DNA of 64,000 bases from the NCBI RefSeq assembly GCF_011067745.1, contig NZ_JAAMPJ010000003.1:558001-622000 (forward strand), read 5' to 3'. Source of the stretch: Lentzea alba. Lineage in GTDB: Bacteria > Actinomycetota > Actinomycetes > Mycobacteriales > Pseudonocardiaceae. Below, in pieces: positions 48,981 through 57,250 of this stretch. The translations under genes were made by a program, and so were the position numbers. Numbering within the stretch: the first letter of the stretch is position 1; every line of letters begins with the position of its first letter. The notes beneath the pieces were generated by a model. That model did not search any database. It was given only the letters and a program-made list of their open reading frames with translations, and was not told where the DNA came from.

Positions 48981-48981
48981 C

Positions 48982-49040
48982 CCGCGAACACCCCGGACCC
49001 CGGGCGGCACGCCGCCGACCGGGGTCCGGTGCGTTCGCGG
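48982..49040. terminator. Terminator after the lacI gene
   Basis: A 22-base arm beginning CCGCGAACACCCCGG (from 48982) pairs, with two mismatches, with the arm ending GTGCGTTCGCGG at 49040. It lies immediately after the regulator stop. Confidence 0.75.
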
Positions 49041-49389
49041 AGACGGGCGCGGGTCGTGTCGTGTCGCTCGCGGCGGTGCTGGGCCTGTGTGGACGGTGGC
49101 GCTCGTTCACTCACACAAACCCCACCAGCCTCTTTTTTGGGTACGCGGGGACCCCGCGTACTACTGGAGCGGACGAAAGGGCCCCGCGTACCCGTCGGCA
49201 GGCGGGGTGGGGACTGCGGAGCGTGCTGGGGGCGGCGGCGCCTCACTCGAACGGTGATCTGGCGGGCGGCGGCCCAGGGGCCGTGAGGCGATCCGCCGAC
49301 CGGGTGTTTTGTCGTGCGTTCACTCTGCTGCGCATCACGCGGTTCATCACGGGTTTCACGACGTTCGGCGCGCATCTTGACGGGCGGAA
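49041..49389. other. Intergenic region between lacI and araB (349 bases, no gene)
   Basis: No convincing gene is found: open frames here have neither ribosome sites nor family resemblance. The stretch contains a T-rich TCTTTTTTGG (49131-49140) that runs into the palindromic repeat at 49139-49193, and then GC-rich sequence leading to the araB operator. Confidence 0.6.
49139..49193. repeat. Nested palindromic repeat (same family as the NRPS-internal copy)
   Basis: GGGTACGCGGGG (49139-49150) pairs with CCCCGCGTACCC (49182-49193). Within it GTACGCGGGG-A-CCCCGCGTAC (49141-49161) is a second perfect palindrome sharing the left arm, so two alternative hairpins are possible. The 25 bases at 49165-49189 match NRPS bases 20533-20557 at 23 positions. 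Confidence 0.75.
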
Positions 49390-49403
49390 TGTTAGCGATA
49401 ACA
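49390..49403. promoter_or_regulatory. LacI-type operator 5 (before araB)
   Basis: TGTTAGCGATAACA (perfect TGTTA/TAACA arms) ends eight bases before the araB start codon. A bound repressor would cover the start region of araBDA. Confidence 0.8.
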
Positions 49404-49411
49404 CTCAGGGC

Positions 49412-51097
49412 GTGACTGACAAGACGATCCATCCCGACGCCTGTGTGGTGGGCGTCGACTTCGGCACCCTGTCCGGTCGCGCGGTGGTCGTCCGCGTGCG
49501 GGACGGCGCCGAGCTCGGCACCGCGGTGCACGACTACAGCCACGGTGTAGTGGACCGTGCGCTGCCCAGGTCGGGCAAGGCCCTGCCACCCGAGTGGGCG
49601 CTGCAGGTGCCGTCCGACTACGTCGACGTGCTGCGGACCGCTGTCCCGCAGGCAGTCGAGGCGGCCGGGGTCGCGCCCGAGCTGGTGATCGGGATCGGCA
49701 CCGACTTCACCGCGTGCACGATGGTGCCGGTGACCACCGACGGCACGCCGTTGTGCGAGCTGCCGGAGTTCGCGGACAACCCGCACGCCTACATCAAGCT
49801 GTGGCGCCACCACGCTGCCCAACCTCAGGCCGACCGCATCAACGACCTTGCGGCGCAACGCAAGGAGGCGTGGCTGCCGCGCTACGGCGGGCTGATCTCG
49901 TCGGAGTGGGAGTTCGCCAAGGGCCTGCAGGTCCTGGAGGAGGCGCCCGAGGTCTACGAGGCGATGGCCCACTGGGTCGAGGCCGCCGACTGGATCGTCT
50001 GGCAGCTCACCGGCGAGTACACCCGCAACGCGTGCACCGCCGGCTACAAGGGCATCCACCAGGACGGCGCGTATCCGAGCGAGGAGTTCCTCGCCGCGCT
50101 CAACCCGGCGTTCGCGAAGTTCGTCGCCGACAAGCTCGACCACCCGCTGTCGCCGCTCGCCGGCTCGGCTGGCACCCTCACCGCGGAAGCCGCGGCGTGG
50201 ACCGGGCTGCCGCAGGGGATCGCGGTGAGCGTCGGCAACGTCGACGCGCACGTCACCGCCCCGGCCGCGCAGGCTGTGGAGCCCGGCCAGATGGTCGCGA
50301 TCATGGGCACCTCCACGTGCCACGTGATGAGCGGCGACGTGCTGCGCGAGGTGCCGGGCATGTGCGGCGTCGTCGACGGCGGGATCGTCGCCGGCCTCTG
50401 GGGTTACGAGGCCGGGCAGAGCGGTGTCGGTGACATCTTCGCGTGGTTCGTGAAGAACCAGGTGCCGCCCGCCTACCACGAGCAGGCGCGCGAACGTGGG
50501 CTCACCGTGCACGAGCTGCTCACCGAACTGTCGGCCACGCAGGCGGTGGGGGAGCACGGGCTGATCGCGCTCGACTGGCACAGCGGCAACAGGTCCGTGC
50601 TGGTCGACCACGAACTGTCCGGTGTGGTCCTCGGCCAGACGCTCGCCACTCGCGCCGAGGACGTCTACCGCGCGCTGCTGGAGGCCACCGCGTTCGGCAC
50701 CAGGGTGATCGTGGACGCGTTCACCGACTCGGGCGTGCCGGTGACCGAGCTGGTGATCGCGGGCGGGCTCATCAAGAACAAGCTGCTGATGCAGATCTAC
50801 TCCGACGTCACCAACCTCCCGTTGTCCGTCATCGGTTCCGCGCAGGGACCGGCGCTCGGCTCGGCGATGCACGCGGCGGTCGCGGCAGGCGCGTTCGCCG
50901 ACATCCGCGAGGCCGCCGGTGCCATGGGATCGGTGCAGCGGCACGTCTTCCAGCCGATTCCGGAGAACGTCGACGCCTACGAACGGCTGTTCCTCGAGTA
51001 CCAGGAGCTGCACGATCACTTCGGTCGGGGTGGCAACGATGTCATGCGCCGGCTGCGCAAGTTCCGTCGTGACGCGCTGGAAGGGAAGAAGAACTGA
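49412..51097 (+). CDS. araB: L-ribulokinase
   Basis: A 561-residue FGGY-family kinase from GTG 49412; the frame extends upstream, but that part has no kinase sequence and would cross the operator. It has VVGVDFGTLSGRAVVVRV at the start, IGIGTDFTACTMVPVTTDGTPLC, TSTCHVMSGDVLREVPGMCGVVDGGIVAGLWGYEAGQSGVGDIFAWF and VIAGGLIKNKLLMQIYSDV, all diagnostic of AraB. It phosphorylates L-ribulose with ATP in the cytoplasm. The stop and the araD start overlap (TGATG). Confidence 0.96.
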   Translation: MTDKTIHPDACVVGVDFGTLSGRAVVVRVRDGAELGTAVHDYSHGVVDRALPRSGKALPPEWALQVPSDYVDVLRTAVPQAVEAAGVAPELVIGIGTDFTACTMVPVTTDGTPLCELPEFADNPHAYIKLWRHHAAQPQADRINDLAAQRKEAWLPRYGGLISSEWEFAKGLQVLEEAPEVYEAMAHWVEAADWIVWQLTGEYTRNACTAGYKGIHQDGAYPSEEFLAALNPAFAKFVADKLDHPLSPLAGSAGTLTAEAAAWTGLPQGIAVSVGNVDAHVTAPAAQAVEPGQMVAIMGTSTCHVMSGDVLREVPGMCGVVDGGIVAGLWGYEAGQSGVGDIFAWFVKNQVPPAYHEQARERGLTVHELLTELSATQAVGEHGLIALDWHSGNRSVLVDHELSGVVLGQTLATRAEDVYRALLEATAFGTRVIVDAFTDSGVPVTELVIAGGLIKNKLLMQIYSDVTNLPLSVIGSAQGPALGSAMHAAVAAGAFADIREAAGAMGSVQRHVFQPIPENVDAYERLFLEYQELHDHFGRGGNDVMRRLRKFRRDALEGKKN

Positions 51098-51750
51098 TGT
51101 CCGCCACGGCAGAGCTGCGCCGCACGGTCGCCGACCTGCACCGCGAGCTGACCAAGTACGAGCTGGTGATCTGGACCGCGGGCAACGTCTCCGCACGGGT
51201 GCCCGGTCACGACCTGATGGTCATCAAACCGTCCGGTGTGTCCTACGACGAGCTCGGTCCGGAAGCGATGGTCGTGACCGACCTGCACGGCAACCTGGTG
51301 GAGGGCGACTTCGCGCCCTCGTCGGACACCGCCGCGCACGCCTACGTGTACCGGCACATGCCCGAGGTGAACGGTGTCGTGCACACGCATTCCCCTTACG
51401 CCACAGCGTGGGCGGCGCGTGGTGAGCCGATCCCGTGCGTGCTGACGATGATCGCGGACGAGTTCGGCGGGGACATCCCGGTCGGCCCGTTCGCGTTGAT
51501 CGGTGACGACTCGATCGGCCAGGGCATCGTGGAGACGCTCAAGTCCAGCAGGTCCCGCGCGGTGCTGATGCGCAACCACGGACCGTTCACGGTCGGCCCG
51601 ACCGCGAAGTCGGCGGTGAAGTCCGCCGTGATGCTGGAGGACGTGGCGCGGACCGTCCACTTCGCACTCCAGCTCGGCAAGGCCGAAGTGATCGACCAGC
51701 AGCACGTCGACGCGCTGTACGAGCGCTACCAGAACGTTTACGGCCAGTGA
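51097..51750 (+). CDS. araD: L-ribulose-5-phosphate 4-epimerase
   Basis: A 217-residue class-II aldolase/AraD enzyme: [28 protein letters not shown] near the N-terminus, [28 protein letters not shown] (zinc-binding His pair), and [32 protein letters not shown] with the third His. It converts L-ribulose 5-phosphate to D-xylulose 5-phosphate for the pentose phosphate pathway. It is coupled to araB upstream; its stop lies just before the araA ribosome site. Confidence 0.96.
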   Translation: MSATAELRRTVADLHRELTKYELVIWTAGNVSARVPGHDLMVIKPSGVSYDELGPEAMVVTDLHGNLVEGDFAPSSDTAAHAYVYRHMPEVNGVVHTHSPYATAWAARGEPIPCVLTMIADEFGGDIPVGPFALIGDDSIGQGIVETLKSSRSRAVLMRNHGPFTVGPTAKSAVKSAVMLEDVARTVHFALQLGKAEVIDQQHVDALYERYQNVYGQ

Positions 51751-51770
51751 GCCAAGAAGGTAGGGAACAC

Positions 51771-53273
51771 ATGGCGGACAAGCCCCAGATCTGGTTCCTC
51801 ACGGGCAGCCAGCACCTCTACGGGCCGGAGACCCTCGACCAGGTCGCGGCTCAGTCCCAGCAGATCCAGCGGATGCTCACCGACTCCGGCCGGATCAGCA
51901 CGGAGATCGTCTGGAAGCCGGTGCTGACCGACGCGGGCGCGATCCGCGCCGTCATGCAGGAGGCCAACGTCGACCCGTCGTGCGTCGGCGTGATCGCGTG
52001 GATGCACACGTTCTCGCCGGCGAAGATGTGGATCACCGGGCTCGACCTGCTGCGCAAGCCGTTGCTGCACCTGCACACGCAGCTCAACGAGGCACTGCCG
52101 TGGTCCACGATCGACATGGACTTCATGAACCTCAACCAGGCAGCGCACGGCGACCGCGAGTTCGCCTACGTGCAGACGCGGATCGGGGTGGCGCGCAAGA
52201 CGGTCGCGGGCCACGCGAGCGACCCGCACCTGGCCGAGCGCATCGACGGCTGGGCTCGCGCGGCGGCCGGCTTCGCACACCTGCGTTCGCTGAAGCTGGC
52301 CCGGTTCGGCGACAACATGCGGGACGTCGCGGTGACCGAGGGCGACAAGGTCGAGGCGGAACTGCGGTTCGGCGTCTCGGTCAACACCTACGGCGTCAAC
52401 GACCTCGTCGAGGCCGTGGACGCGGTGGCGGACGCCGACGTCGACCTGCTGGTCGCCGACTACGCGGAGGCCTACCGGCTCGCGCCCGAACTGGCGCGCG
52501 GCGCGGAACGGCACGACTCACTGCGCTACGCCGCCCGCATCGAGATCGGCCTGCGGTCCTTCCTGGACACCGGTGGGTTCGGCGCGTTCACGACGAACTT
52601 CCAGGACCTGGGCGGGTTGCGGCAGCTGCCGGGCCTCGCGGTGCAGCGGCTGATGGCCGACGGCTACGGCTTCGGCGGCGAGGGCGACTGGAAGACCTCC
52701 GCGCTGCTCGCCGCGGTGAAGGTGATGGGCGCCGGAACGGGCCGCGGCACGTCGTTCATGGAGGACTACACCTACCACTTCGGACCGGGCACGCCGAAGG
52801 TGCTGGGCGCGCACATGCTGGAGGTGTGCCCGACGATCGCGGACGGCGTGCCGTCGTGCGAGATCCACCGGCTCGACATCGGCGACCGGGAGGACCCGGT
52901 GCGCCTGGTGTTCGACGCGGCCCCCGGTGACGCGGTGGTGATCGGCCTGGCCGACCTGGGCGACCGCTTCCGGTTGGTGGCCAACGAGATCGAGGTGGTC
53001 GGTCCGGACGAGCCGCTGCCGAAGCTGCCCGTCGCACGGGCGGTGTGGAAGCCGGCGCCGTCGCTCTCGACGTCGGCGGAGTGCTGGCTCACCGCGGGCG
53101 GCCCGCACCACACGGTGCTGACGCAGGCGGTCGCGCCGGAGACGTTGCGGGACTTCGCCACCATGGCGGCCACCGAACTGGTGCTGATCGACTCGGCGAC
53201 CACCCCCGACCAGTTCGGTGACCGGTTGCGCTGGAACGCCGCCTACCACCGCCTGGCAGCGGGAATGCGCTGA
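51771..53273 (+). CDS. araA: L-arabinose isomerase
   Basis: A 500-residue enzyme. ATG 51771 is chosen for AGGGAACAC just before it. The N-terminus [20 protein letters not shown] is diagnostic of AraA, followed by [39 protein letters not shown], a metal-site Glu in [18 protein letters not shown] and [27 protein letters not shown]. It interconverts L-arabinose and L-ribulose with Mn(II). It ends the araB-D-A operon, overlapping the convergent hydrolase gene by 31 bases. Confidence 0.97.
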   Translation: MADKPQIWFLTGSQHLYGPETLDQVAAQSQQIQRMLTDSGRISTEIVWKPVLTDAGAIRAVMQEANVDPSCVGVIAWMHTFSPAKMWITGLDLLRKPLLHLHTQLNEALPWSTIDMDFMNLNQAAHGDREFAYVQTRIGVARKTVAGHASDPHLAERIDGWARAAAGFAHLRSLKLARFGDNMRDVAVTEGDKVEAELRFGVSVNTYGVNDLVEAVDAVADADVDLLVADYAEAYRLAPELARGAERHDSLRYAARIEIGLRSFLDTGGFGAFTTNFQDLGGLRQLPGLAVQRLMADGYGFGGEGDWKTSALLAAVKVMGAGTGRGTSFMEDYTYHFGPGTPKVLGAHMLEVCPTIADGVPSCEIHRLDIGDREDPVRLVFDAAPGDAVVIGLADLGDRFRLVANEIEVVGPDEPLPKLPVARAVWKPAPSLSTSAECWLTAGGPHHTVLTQAVAPETLRDFATMAATELVLIDSATTPDQFGDRLRWNAAYHRLAAGMR

Positions 53274-54079
53274 CTGAGGTCGCCCGCGTAGAACGCGGCG
53301 ATCCGCTTCCAGGTCGCGACGGGGTTGGAGTAGAGCGGAAGGTGCCCGCTGTGCGGGATCTCCGCGAGCTCCACCCCGTTCGCGTCCAGCGACGGCAGAT
53401 AGGACAGTGACGCGCACTCCTCCCCGTAGAGGTACATCTTCGGGAAGGGGAGTGCGAGGAACTTGTGCAGCAGGTTTCCGTGGTCGGCGAGCTCGACCAC
53501 GGACCGGAAGATGCCGTGCACGGCGCCGCGGCGGACCTTGTACGGCATGTTCGCCATGTAGAGGCCGCTCGAGTAGCCCTGCACGTGGCGGAGGTTCGCG
53601 ACGAACCGGTCGAAGACGTCGCCGGGTCCCTGGTGGGCCAGCAACTGCCTGGTCGGCGCGCAGTCCTCGGGCGCGAGCGTGCCCTTGATGTTGACGAAGC
53701 TGAGCACCCGGCCCGGTTCGCGGTGTGCGAGCAGGAGCGCGGTCAGTCCTCCGAGCGAGTGCCCGACGAGGTGGTAGCGGCCGATGCCCGCTCGATCGAG
53801 CACCGTCCGTGCGGTGTCCACCAGGAACGGCACGTCGATCGCCCCGAGATCGGCGCACTCCGTGGCGCCGCACCCCGGTGCGTCGTAGGCGAGGAATGCG
53901 CGCCCGGTGAACTCGTGACGCTGCGTGATGTCGGTGAAGTCCTCCTTGCTCGTGCCGAAACCGTGCAGGAACACGATCGGCTCGCCGTCACCGTCGCGGC
54001 GGATCGCGGCGACGTCGAGGTTCACTCCCTGGACTCTCAAACGAAGTTGTTCGTGCACGACTCTGTGCCCCGATGGCAT
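53243..54079 (-). CDS. Alpha/beta hydrolase in the arabinose regulon
   Basis: A 278-residue hydrolase from ATG 54079 (GGGGACAGCC upstream). It has the oxyanion segment [14 protein letters not shown], the nucleophile elbow [14 protein letters not shown] and a C-terminal [17 protein letters not shown] with the catalytic His. No signal peptide is seen, so it is cytoplasmic. A LacI-type operator lies 64 bases upstream, which places it in the arabinose regulon. A role in removing acyl groups (feruloyl, acetyl) from imported arabino-oligosaccharides is a plausible inference, but nothing in the sequence shows the substrate. Confidence 0.8.
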   Translation of the reverse strand: MPSGHRVVHEQLRLRVQGVNLDVAAIRRDGDGEPIVFLHGFGTSKEDFTDITQRHEFTGRAFLAYDAPGCGATECADLGAIDVPFLVDTARTVLDRAGIGRYHLVGHSLGGLTALLLAHREPGRVLSFVNIKGTLAPEDCAPTRQLLAHQGPGDVFDRFVANLRHVQGYSSGLYMANMPYKVRRGAVHGIFRSVVELADHGNLLHKFLALPFPKMYLYGEECASLSYLPSLDANGVELAEIPHSGHLPLYSNPVATWKRIAAFYAGDLSQRIPAARRW

Positions 54080-54142
54080 GGCTGTCCCCAAAATCTGCGC
54101 AGGTGCGGGTCTGCGTGACGAGACGGCCAGCATGCCACCCGC

Positions 54143-54156
54143 TGTGAACGCTCACA
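54143..54156. promoter_or_regulatory. LacI-type operator 6 (hydrolase/duplicated-protein divergent promoter)
   Basis: TGTGAACGCTCACA matches all 14 positions of the consensus. It lies 64 bases before the hydrolase start and 82 before the divergent secreted-protein gene. Confidence 0.75.
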
Positions 54157-54237
54157 AGTAGTTGAACCCTTGACCGTCCCGGTCCGTATCCCGCTGTGCC
54201 GGCACATTTTGGTCCACCGATTCGTGAGGGTTCGAAC

Positions 54238-55098
54238 ATGTCGAGAGCACATGCAAAACCGGAGCGGCGCAAGCGGGTGCTCGTCGCCGGAGTCGCCATC
54301 GCCGCGACCTTGACGACCGGGGGCGCGATCGCCGCGTTCGCTGCCGGGGAGAACAACAACACCGCTGGTCAGTCGATCGCCTGCCCGACGCCGGTCATAG
54401 GCGTCGCGGTGCCTGCTCAGGCGCAGGCCGAGGTGCAGCGCGAACTGGCCAATCTGGACAAGCAGATCGCCGAGGCGAACAACCGGCTGCGCACGTCGGC
54501 GGGTCAGGGCGGCCCGAACTTCGTGCAGAACGCGATCGTCGGTCCGCTGAAGGACAAGCGGGTCGCGGCGCTGAACCGGATCGAGACCGCGATCGGGCGG
54601 GTTGCCGCGAAACCTGAAGGTTTGGAAAGGTTCGCGCCCTGCGGCGTCGGCACGGCACCCGCAGTGGCCGCGGCGCCCGCGCAAGGATCTGGCAACAACG
54701 GCAACAACAACGCCAACGCCGGCAACAACAACGGCAACGCCGGAAACAACAACGGCAACGCCGGAAACAACGCCGGCAACAACAACGGTGCCGGCACCGG
54801 GTCGTCGGCGTCGGGGAAGACGATCGAGTGCCCGCTGCCCGTGGTGCAGAACGTGCCCGCGCAGGCCAAGGCCGAAGTGGACAGGGAGCTCGCGAACCTC
54901 GGCAAGCAGCAGGCCGAGGCGAACGAGCGGCTGCGCACGTCGGCCGGTCAGGGTGGACCGAACTTCGTTCAGAACGCGATTCTCGGCCCGCTGAAGGACA
55001 AGCGCGTCGCGGCGCTGAACCGGATCGAAACGGCGATCGGCCGCGTTGCGGCCAAGCCGGAAGGACTGGAACGTTTCGCCACCTGCTCGCTCAAGTAA
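54238..55098 (+). CDS. Secreted protein of two near-identical 90-residue domains joined by an Asn/Gly linker (unknown)
   Basis: A 286-residue exported protein; ATG 54238 follows GTGAGGG. The signal is RKRVLVAGVAIAATLTTGGAIAAFAAG. Two domains (about 45-135 and 194-283) share RTSAGQGGPNFVQNAI, GPLKDKRVAALNRIETAIG and RVAAKPEGLERFA almost without change. Each begins with a Cys (ACPTP / ECPLP) and ends with a Cys (FAPCG / FATCS), probably a disulfide closing a helical domain. The linker is NNNGNAGNN-type low complexity. I recognise no family. Its promoter contains operator 6, so it may be expressed on arabinose and act at the polysaccharide or cell surface. Confidence 0.75.
   Translation: MSRAHAKPERRKRVLVAGVAIAATLTTGGAIAAFAAGENNNTAGQSIACPTPVIGVAVPAQAQAEVQRELANLDKQIAEANNRLRTSAGQGGPNFVQNAIVGPLKDKRVAALNRIETAIGRVAAKPEGLERFAPCGVGTAPAVAAAPAQGSGNNGNNNANAGNNNGNAGNNNGNAGNNAGNNNGAGTGSSASGKTIECPLPVVQNVPAQAKAEVDRELANLGKQQAEANERLRTSAGQGGPNFVQNAILGPLKDKRVAALNRIETAIGRVAAKPEGLERFATCSLK
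54370..54642 (+). repeat. Internal gene duplication, copy 1
   Basis: Codes for the first 91-residue domain. Over its last two thirds it is nearly the same as copy 2 in protein but has many synonymous differences, so the duplication is old and under protein-level constraint. Confidence 0.85.
54817..55086 (+). repeat. Internal gene duplication, copy 2
   Basis: Codes for the second 90-residue domain. The sequences around the first Cys (ECPLPVVQNV against ACPTPVIGVAV) are the main protein differences from copy 1. Confidence 0.85.
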
Positions 55099-55155
55099 CT
55101 CTCCTCGGGTTCGAGCGATCGGGGCCCGCCTCTCCTCGGGGGTGAGCGTCCCAGG

Positions 55156-55191
55156 GGCCTGCCGAGCGGACGCGCCACCGCTCGGCAGGCC
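55156..55191. terminator. Terminator before the GH30 gene
   Basis: GGCCTGCCGAGCG (55156-55168) pairs perfectly with CGCTCGGCAGGCC (55179-55191), a 13-bp stem with a 10-base loop, 58 bases after the duplicated-protein stop. Confidence 0.75.
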
Positions 55192-55219
55192 TTGACGCAC
55201 CTGTACGGTCCTCGGTAGT

Positions 55220-55233
55220 TGTTAGCGTGAACA
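55220..55233. promoter_or_regulatory. LacI-type operator 7 (before GH30)
   Basis: TGTTAGCGTGAACA has 13 of 14 consensus positions and lies 22 bases before the GH30 start codon. Confidence 0.7.
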
Positions 55234-55255
55234 TCGCCCGTTCAACGGAGAACCG

Positions 55256-57244
55256 ATGACCAGATTCCCTGCCTTTCTCGCCGCTTCGGCGCTCACGCTG
55301 TCCACAGTGGTCTTCGGAGGCGTCCCTGTCGCCGCCGCTGTGGAGTCCGTGACCGTGCGGCCGGATCCGACCTATCAGCAAGAACCGTTTCAGGGCTGGG
55401 GCACGAGCCTGGTGTGGTTCGCGCACGCCACGGGTGGCTACCCCGACGAGATCCGCAACCAGCTCGCGGAGCTGCTGTTCGGAGAGGACGGGCTGAACCT
55501 CAACATCGCCCGCTACAACATCGGCGGCGGCAACGCGCCGGACGTGCCGGAGTACCTGCGCGCCGGTGCCGATGTGCCCGGCTGGTGGAAGGCGCCCGCG
55601 GGCACCAAGCGCACCGACACCGACTGGTGGAAGGCCGGCGACCCGCGGTACTTCGACCCCTCGGCGGACCCGAACCAGCGCTGGTGGGTCGACCGGATCA
55701 AGTCCGACGTCACCAAGTGGGAGGCGTTCAGCAACTCGCCGCCGTGGTTCCAGACCGTCAGCGGTTACGTGTCCGGTGGTTTCGACGCCACCGCGGACCA
55801 GCTGCGCGAGGACCGCATCAAGGACTTCGCCGCGTACCTGACGCAGGCGACCGCGGAGATGGAGCGCGCGCACGGCATCAAGTTCGCGACGCTCGACCCG
55901 TTCAACGAGCCCAACACCCCGTACTGGAGCACCAAGCTCGGCCCGGACGGCAACCCGACGGGTGGCCGGCAGGAGGGCGCGCACATGAGCCCGGCGCTGC
56001 AGGCCAAGGTCGTGCCCGCGGTGGCGGAAGCGTTGCGCGCCAAGCGGTTGAAGGCGGTCGTCTCCGCGCCGGACGAGACCAACCCCGGCATCTTCGCCGA
56101 CGACTGGGCGGGCTACCCGGCCTCGGTGCGCGGGCAGGTCGGCCAGCTGAACGTGCACACCTACGGCCAGGACCGCCGCACGTCCGCCCGGGACATCGCC
56201 AAGGCCGCGGACAAGCCGCTGTGGATGAGCGAGGTCGACGGCTCGTGGGGCAACTCGCAGGACTTCACCGCGATGGACTCCGGGCTGGGCATCGCCGCGC
56301 GGGTGATCGACGACGTCCGTGAGCTCGAGCCGCGCGCGTGGCTGCTGTGGCAGGCGATCGAGGACTACGACAACATGAAGCCCGGCGGCGAGACGCCGAA
56401 CGGCATGAACTGGGGCGTCGTCCAGATCCCGTTCAACTGCGGCCCGCAGGACACGCTCGCGACCTGCCCCGCGCGGGTCAACTCCAAGTTCCACACGCTG
56501 CGGAACTTCACCCACTTCGTCAAGCCGGGCGACCGGATGATCAAGGTCAACACCAAGACGGACCTGGCGGCGGTGCGCAACACCGAGCTGAAGACCGTGG
56601 TGCACCTGAACCAGTCCGAGCAGCCGCAGGCCGTGACGCTGGACCTCTCCGCGTTCGGGTCGGTGCGGCCGAACGCCTCGGTGCGCCCGATCGTGACCGA
56701 CAAGTTCGGTGCGCTGGTCAAGGGCGCCCCGGTGAAGGTGAAGGACCGCAAGGCCACGCTCTCCGTGCCCGCCAAGTCCGTGGTGACGTTCGACGTGTCC
56801 GGCGTGAGCGGCCTGAACCGCGCCGAGGCGCTGAACGGCACCTACCGGCTGACCGGTGCGCAGAGCGACAAGTCCCTCGCGCCGTCCGGCACCTCGCTGG
56901 TGCAGCGCACGACCGACGCACAGGCGAAGAACCAGGTGTGGCGGCTGGAGCGCAAGACCGGCGGCTACGGCAACGACGTGCAGTTCGCCGTGGTGAACAC
57001 CGCCACCGGACAGCGGATCGCCGCCGTGGACGGTAACGCGACGCTGATCTCCACCGACAGTCCAGCAGCCAGGTGGGTGCTGTCGTCCACCGGCGACGGC
57101 AGCTGGACGTTCGTCAACGCCGCCACCGGAGCGCTGCTCGACGTGGTCGGCGAATCGCGTGAGGACGGTGCGCGAATCGGTTTGTACCACGCGACTTCCG
57201 GTGCGAACCAGCGCTGGACCGCGGTTTCTGTTTCAGGTAGATAG
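55256..57244 (+). CDS. Secreted GH30 (endo-beta-1,6-galactanase-like) with C-terminal RICIN domain
   Basis: A 662-residue exported enzyme (signal FPAFLAASALTLSTVVFGGVPVAAA). The catalytic part starts with FQGWGTSLVWFAHATGGYPDEIRNQLAELLF and RYNIGGGNAPD, the pattern of GH30 subfamily-5-like galactanases. The acid/base is Glu218 (DPFNEPNTPYW) and the nucleophile Glu326 (LWMSEVDGSWG). A GH30-type beta-sandwich follows (to about 520). Residues 525-662 are a RICIN beta-trefoil (GTYRLTGAQSDKSLAP, DAQAKNQVWRLE, SGANQRWTAV). With GH51, GH43 and GH127 it would attack beta-1,6-galactan side chains of plant arabinogalactan. An operator stands before it. Confidence 0.88.
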   Translation: MTRFPAFLAASALTLSTVVFGGVPVAAAVESVTVRPDPTYQQEPFQGWGTSLVWFAHATGGYPDEIRNQLAELLFGEDGLNLNIARYNIGGGNAPDVPEYLRAGADVPGWWKAPAGTKRTDTDWWKAGDPRYFDPSADPNQRWWVDRIKSDVTKWEAFSNSPPWFQTVSGYVSGGFDATADQLREDRIKDFAAYLTQATAEMERAHGIKFATLDPFNEPNTPYWSTKLGPDGNPTGGRQEGAHMSPALQAKVVPAVAEALRAKRLKAVVSAPDETNPGIFADDWAGYPASVRGQVGQLNVHTYGQDRRTSARDIAKAADKPLWMSEVDGSWGNSQDFTAMDSGLGIAARVIDDVRELEPRAWLLWQAIEDYDNMKPGGETPNGMNWGVVQIPFNCGPQDTLATCPARVNSKFHTLRNFTHFVKPGDRMIKVNTKTDLAAVRNTELKTVVHLNQSEQPQAVTLDLSAFGSVRPNASVRPIVTDKFGALVKGAPVKVKDRKATLSVPAKSVVTFDVSGVSGLNRAEALNGTYRLTGAQSDKSLAPSGTSLVQRTTDAQAKNQVWRLERKTGGYGNDVQFAVVNTATGQRIAAVDGNATLISTDSPAARWVLSSTGDGSWTFVNAATGALLDVVGESREDGARIGLYHATSGANQRWTAVSVSGR

Positions 57245-57250
57245 TCGGGA

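Noticed and set aside
48635..49411. Long N-terminal extension of araB
   Set aside because: The frame is open upstream but overlaps lacI, contains no kinase sequence, and crosses the operator at 49390. GTG 49412 starts directly before the FGGY motif.
48815..51196. A 793-codon minus-strand frame across lacI end, intergenic region and araB
   Set aside because: It runs through a terminator, a palindrome and an operator, and is antisense to the well-defined araB gene.
54691..54789. Asn/Gly tract considered as a tandem-repeat or slippage locus
   Set aside because: Units are short and imperfect (AACAACGGCAACGCC-like) and stay in frame between two structured domains, so a flexible linker explains it.
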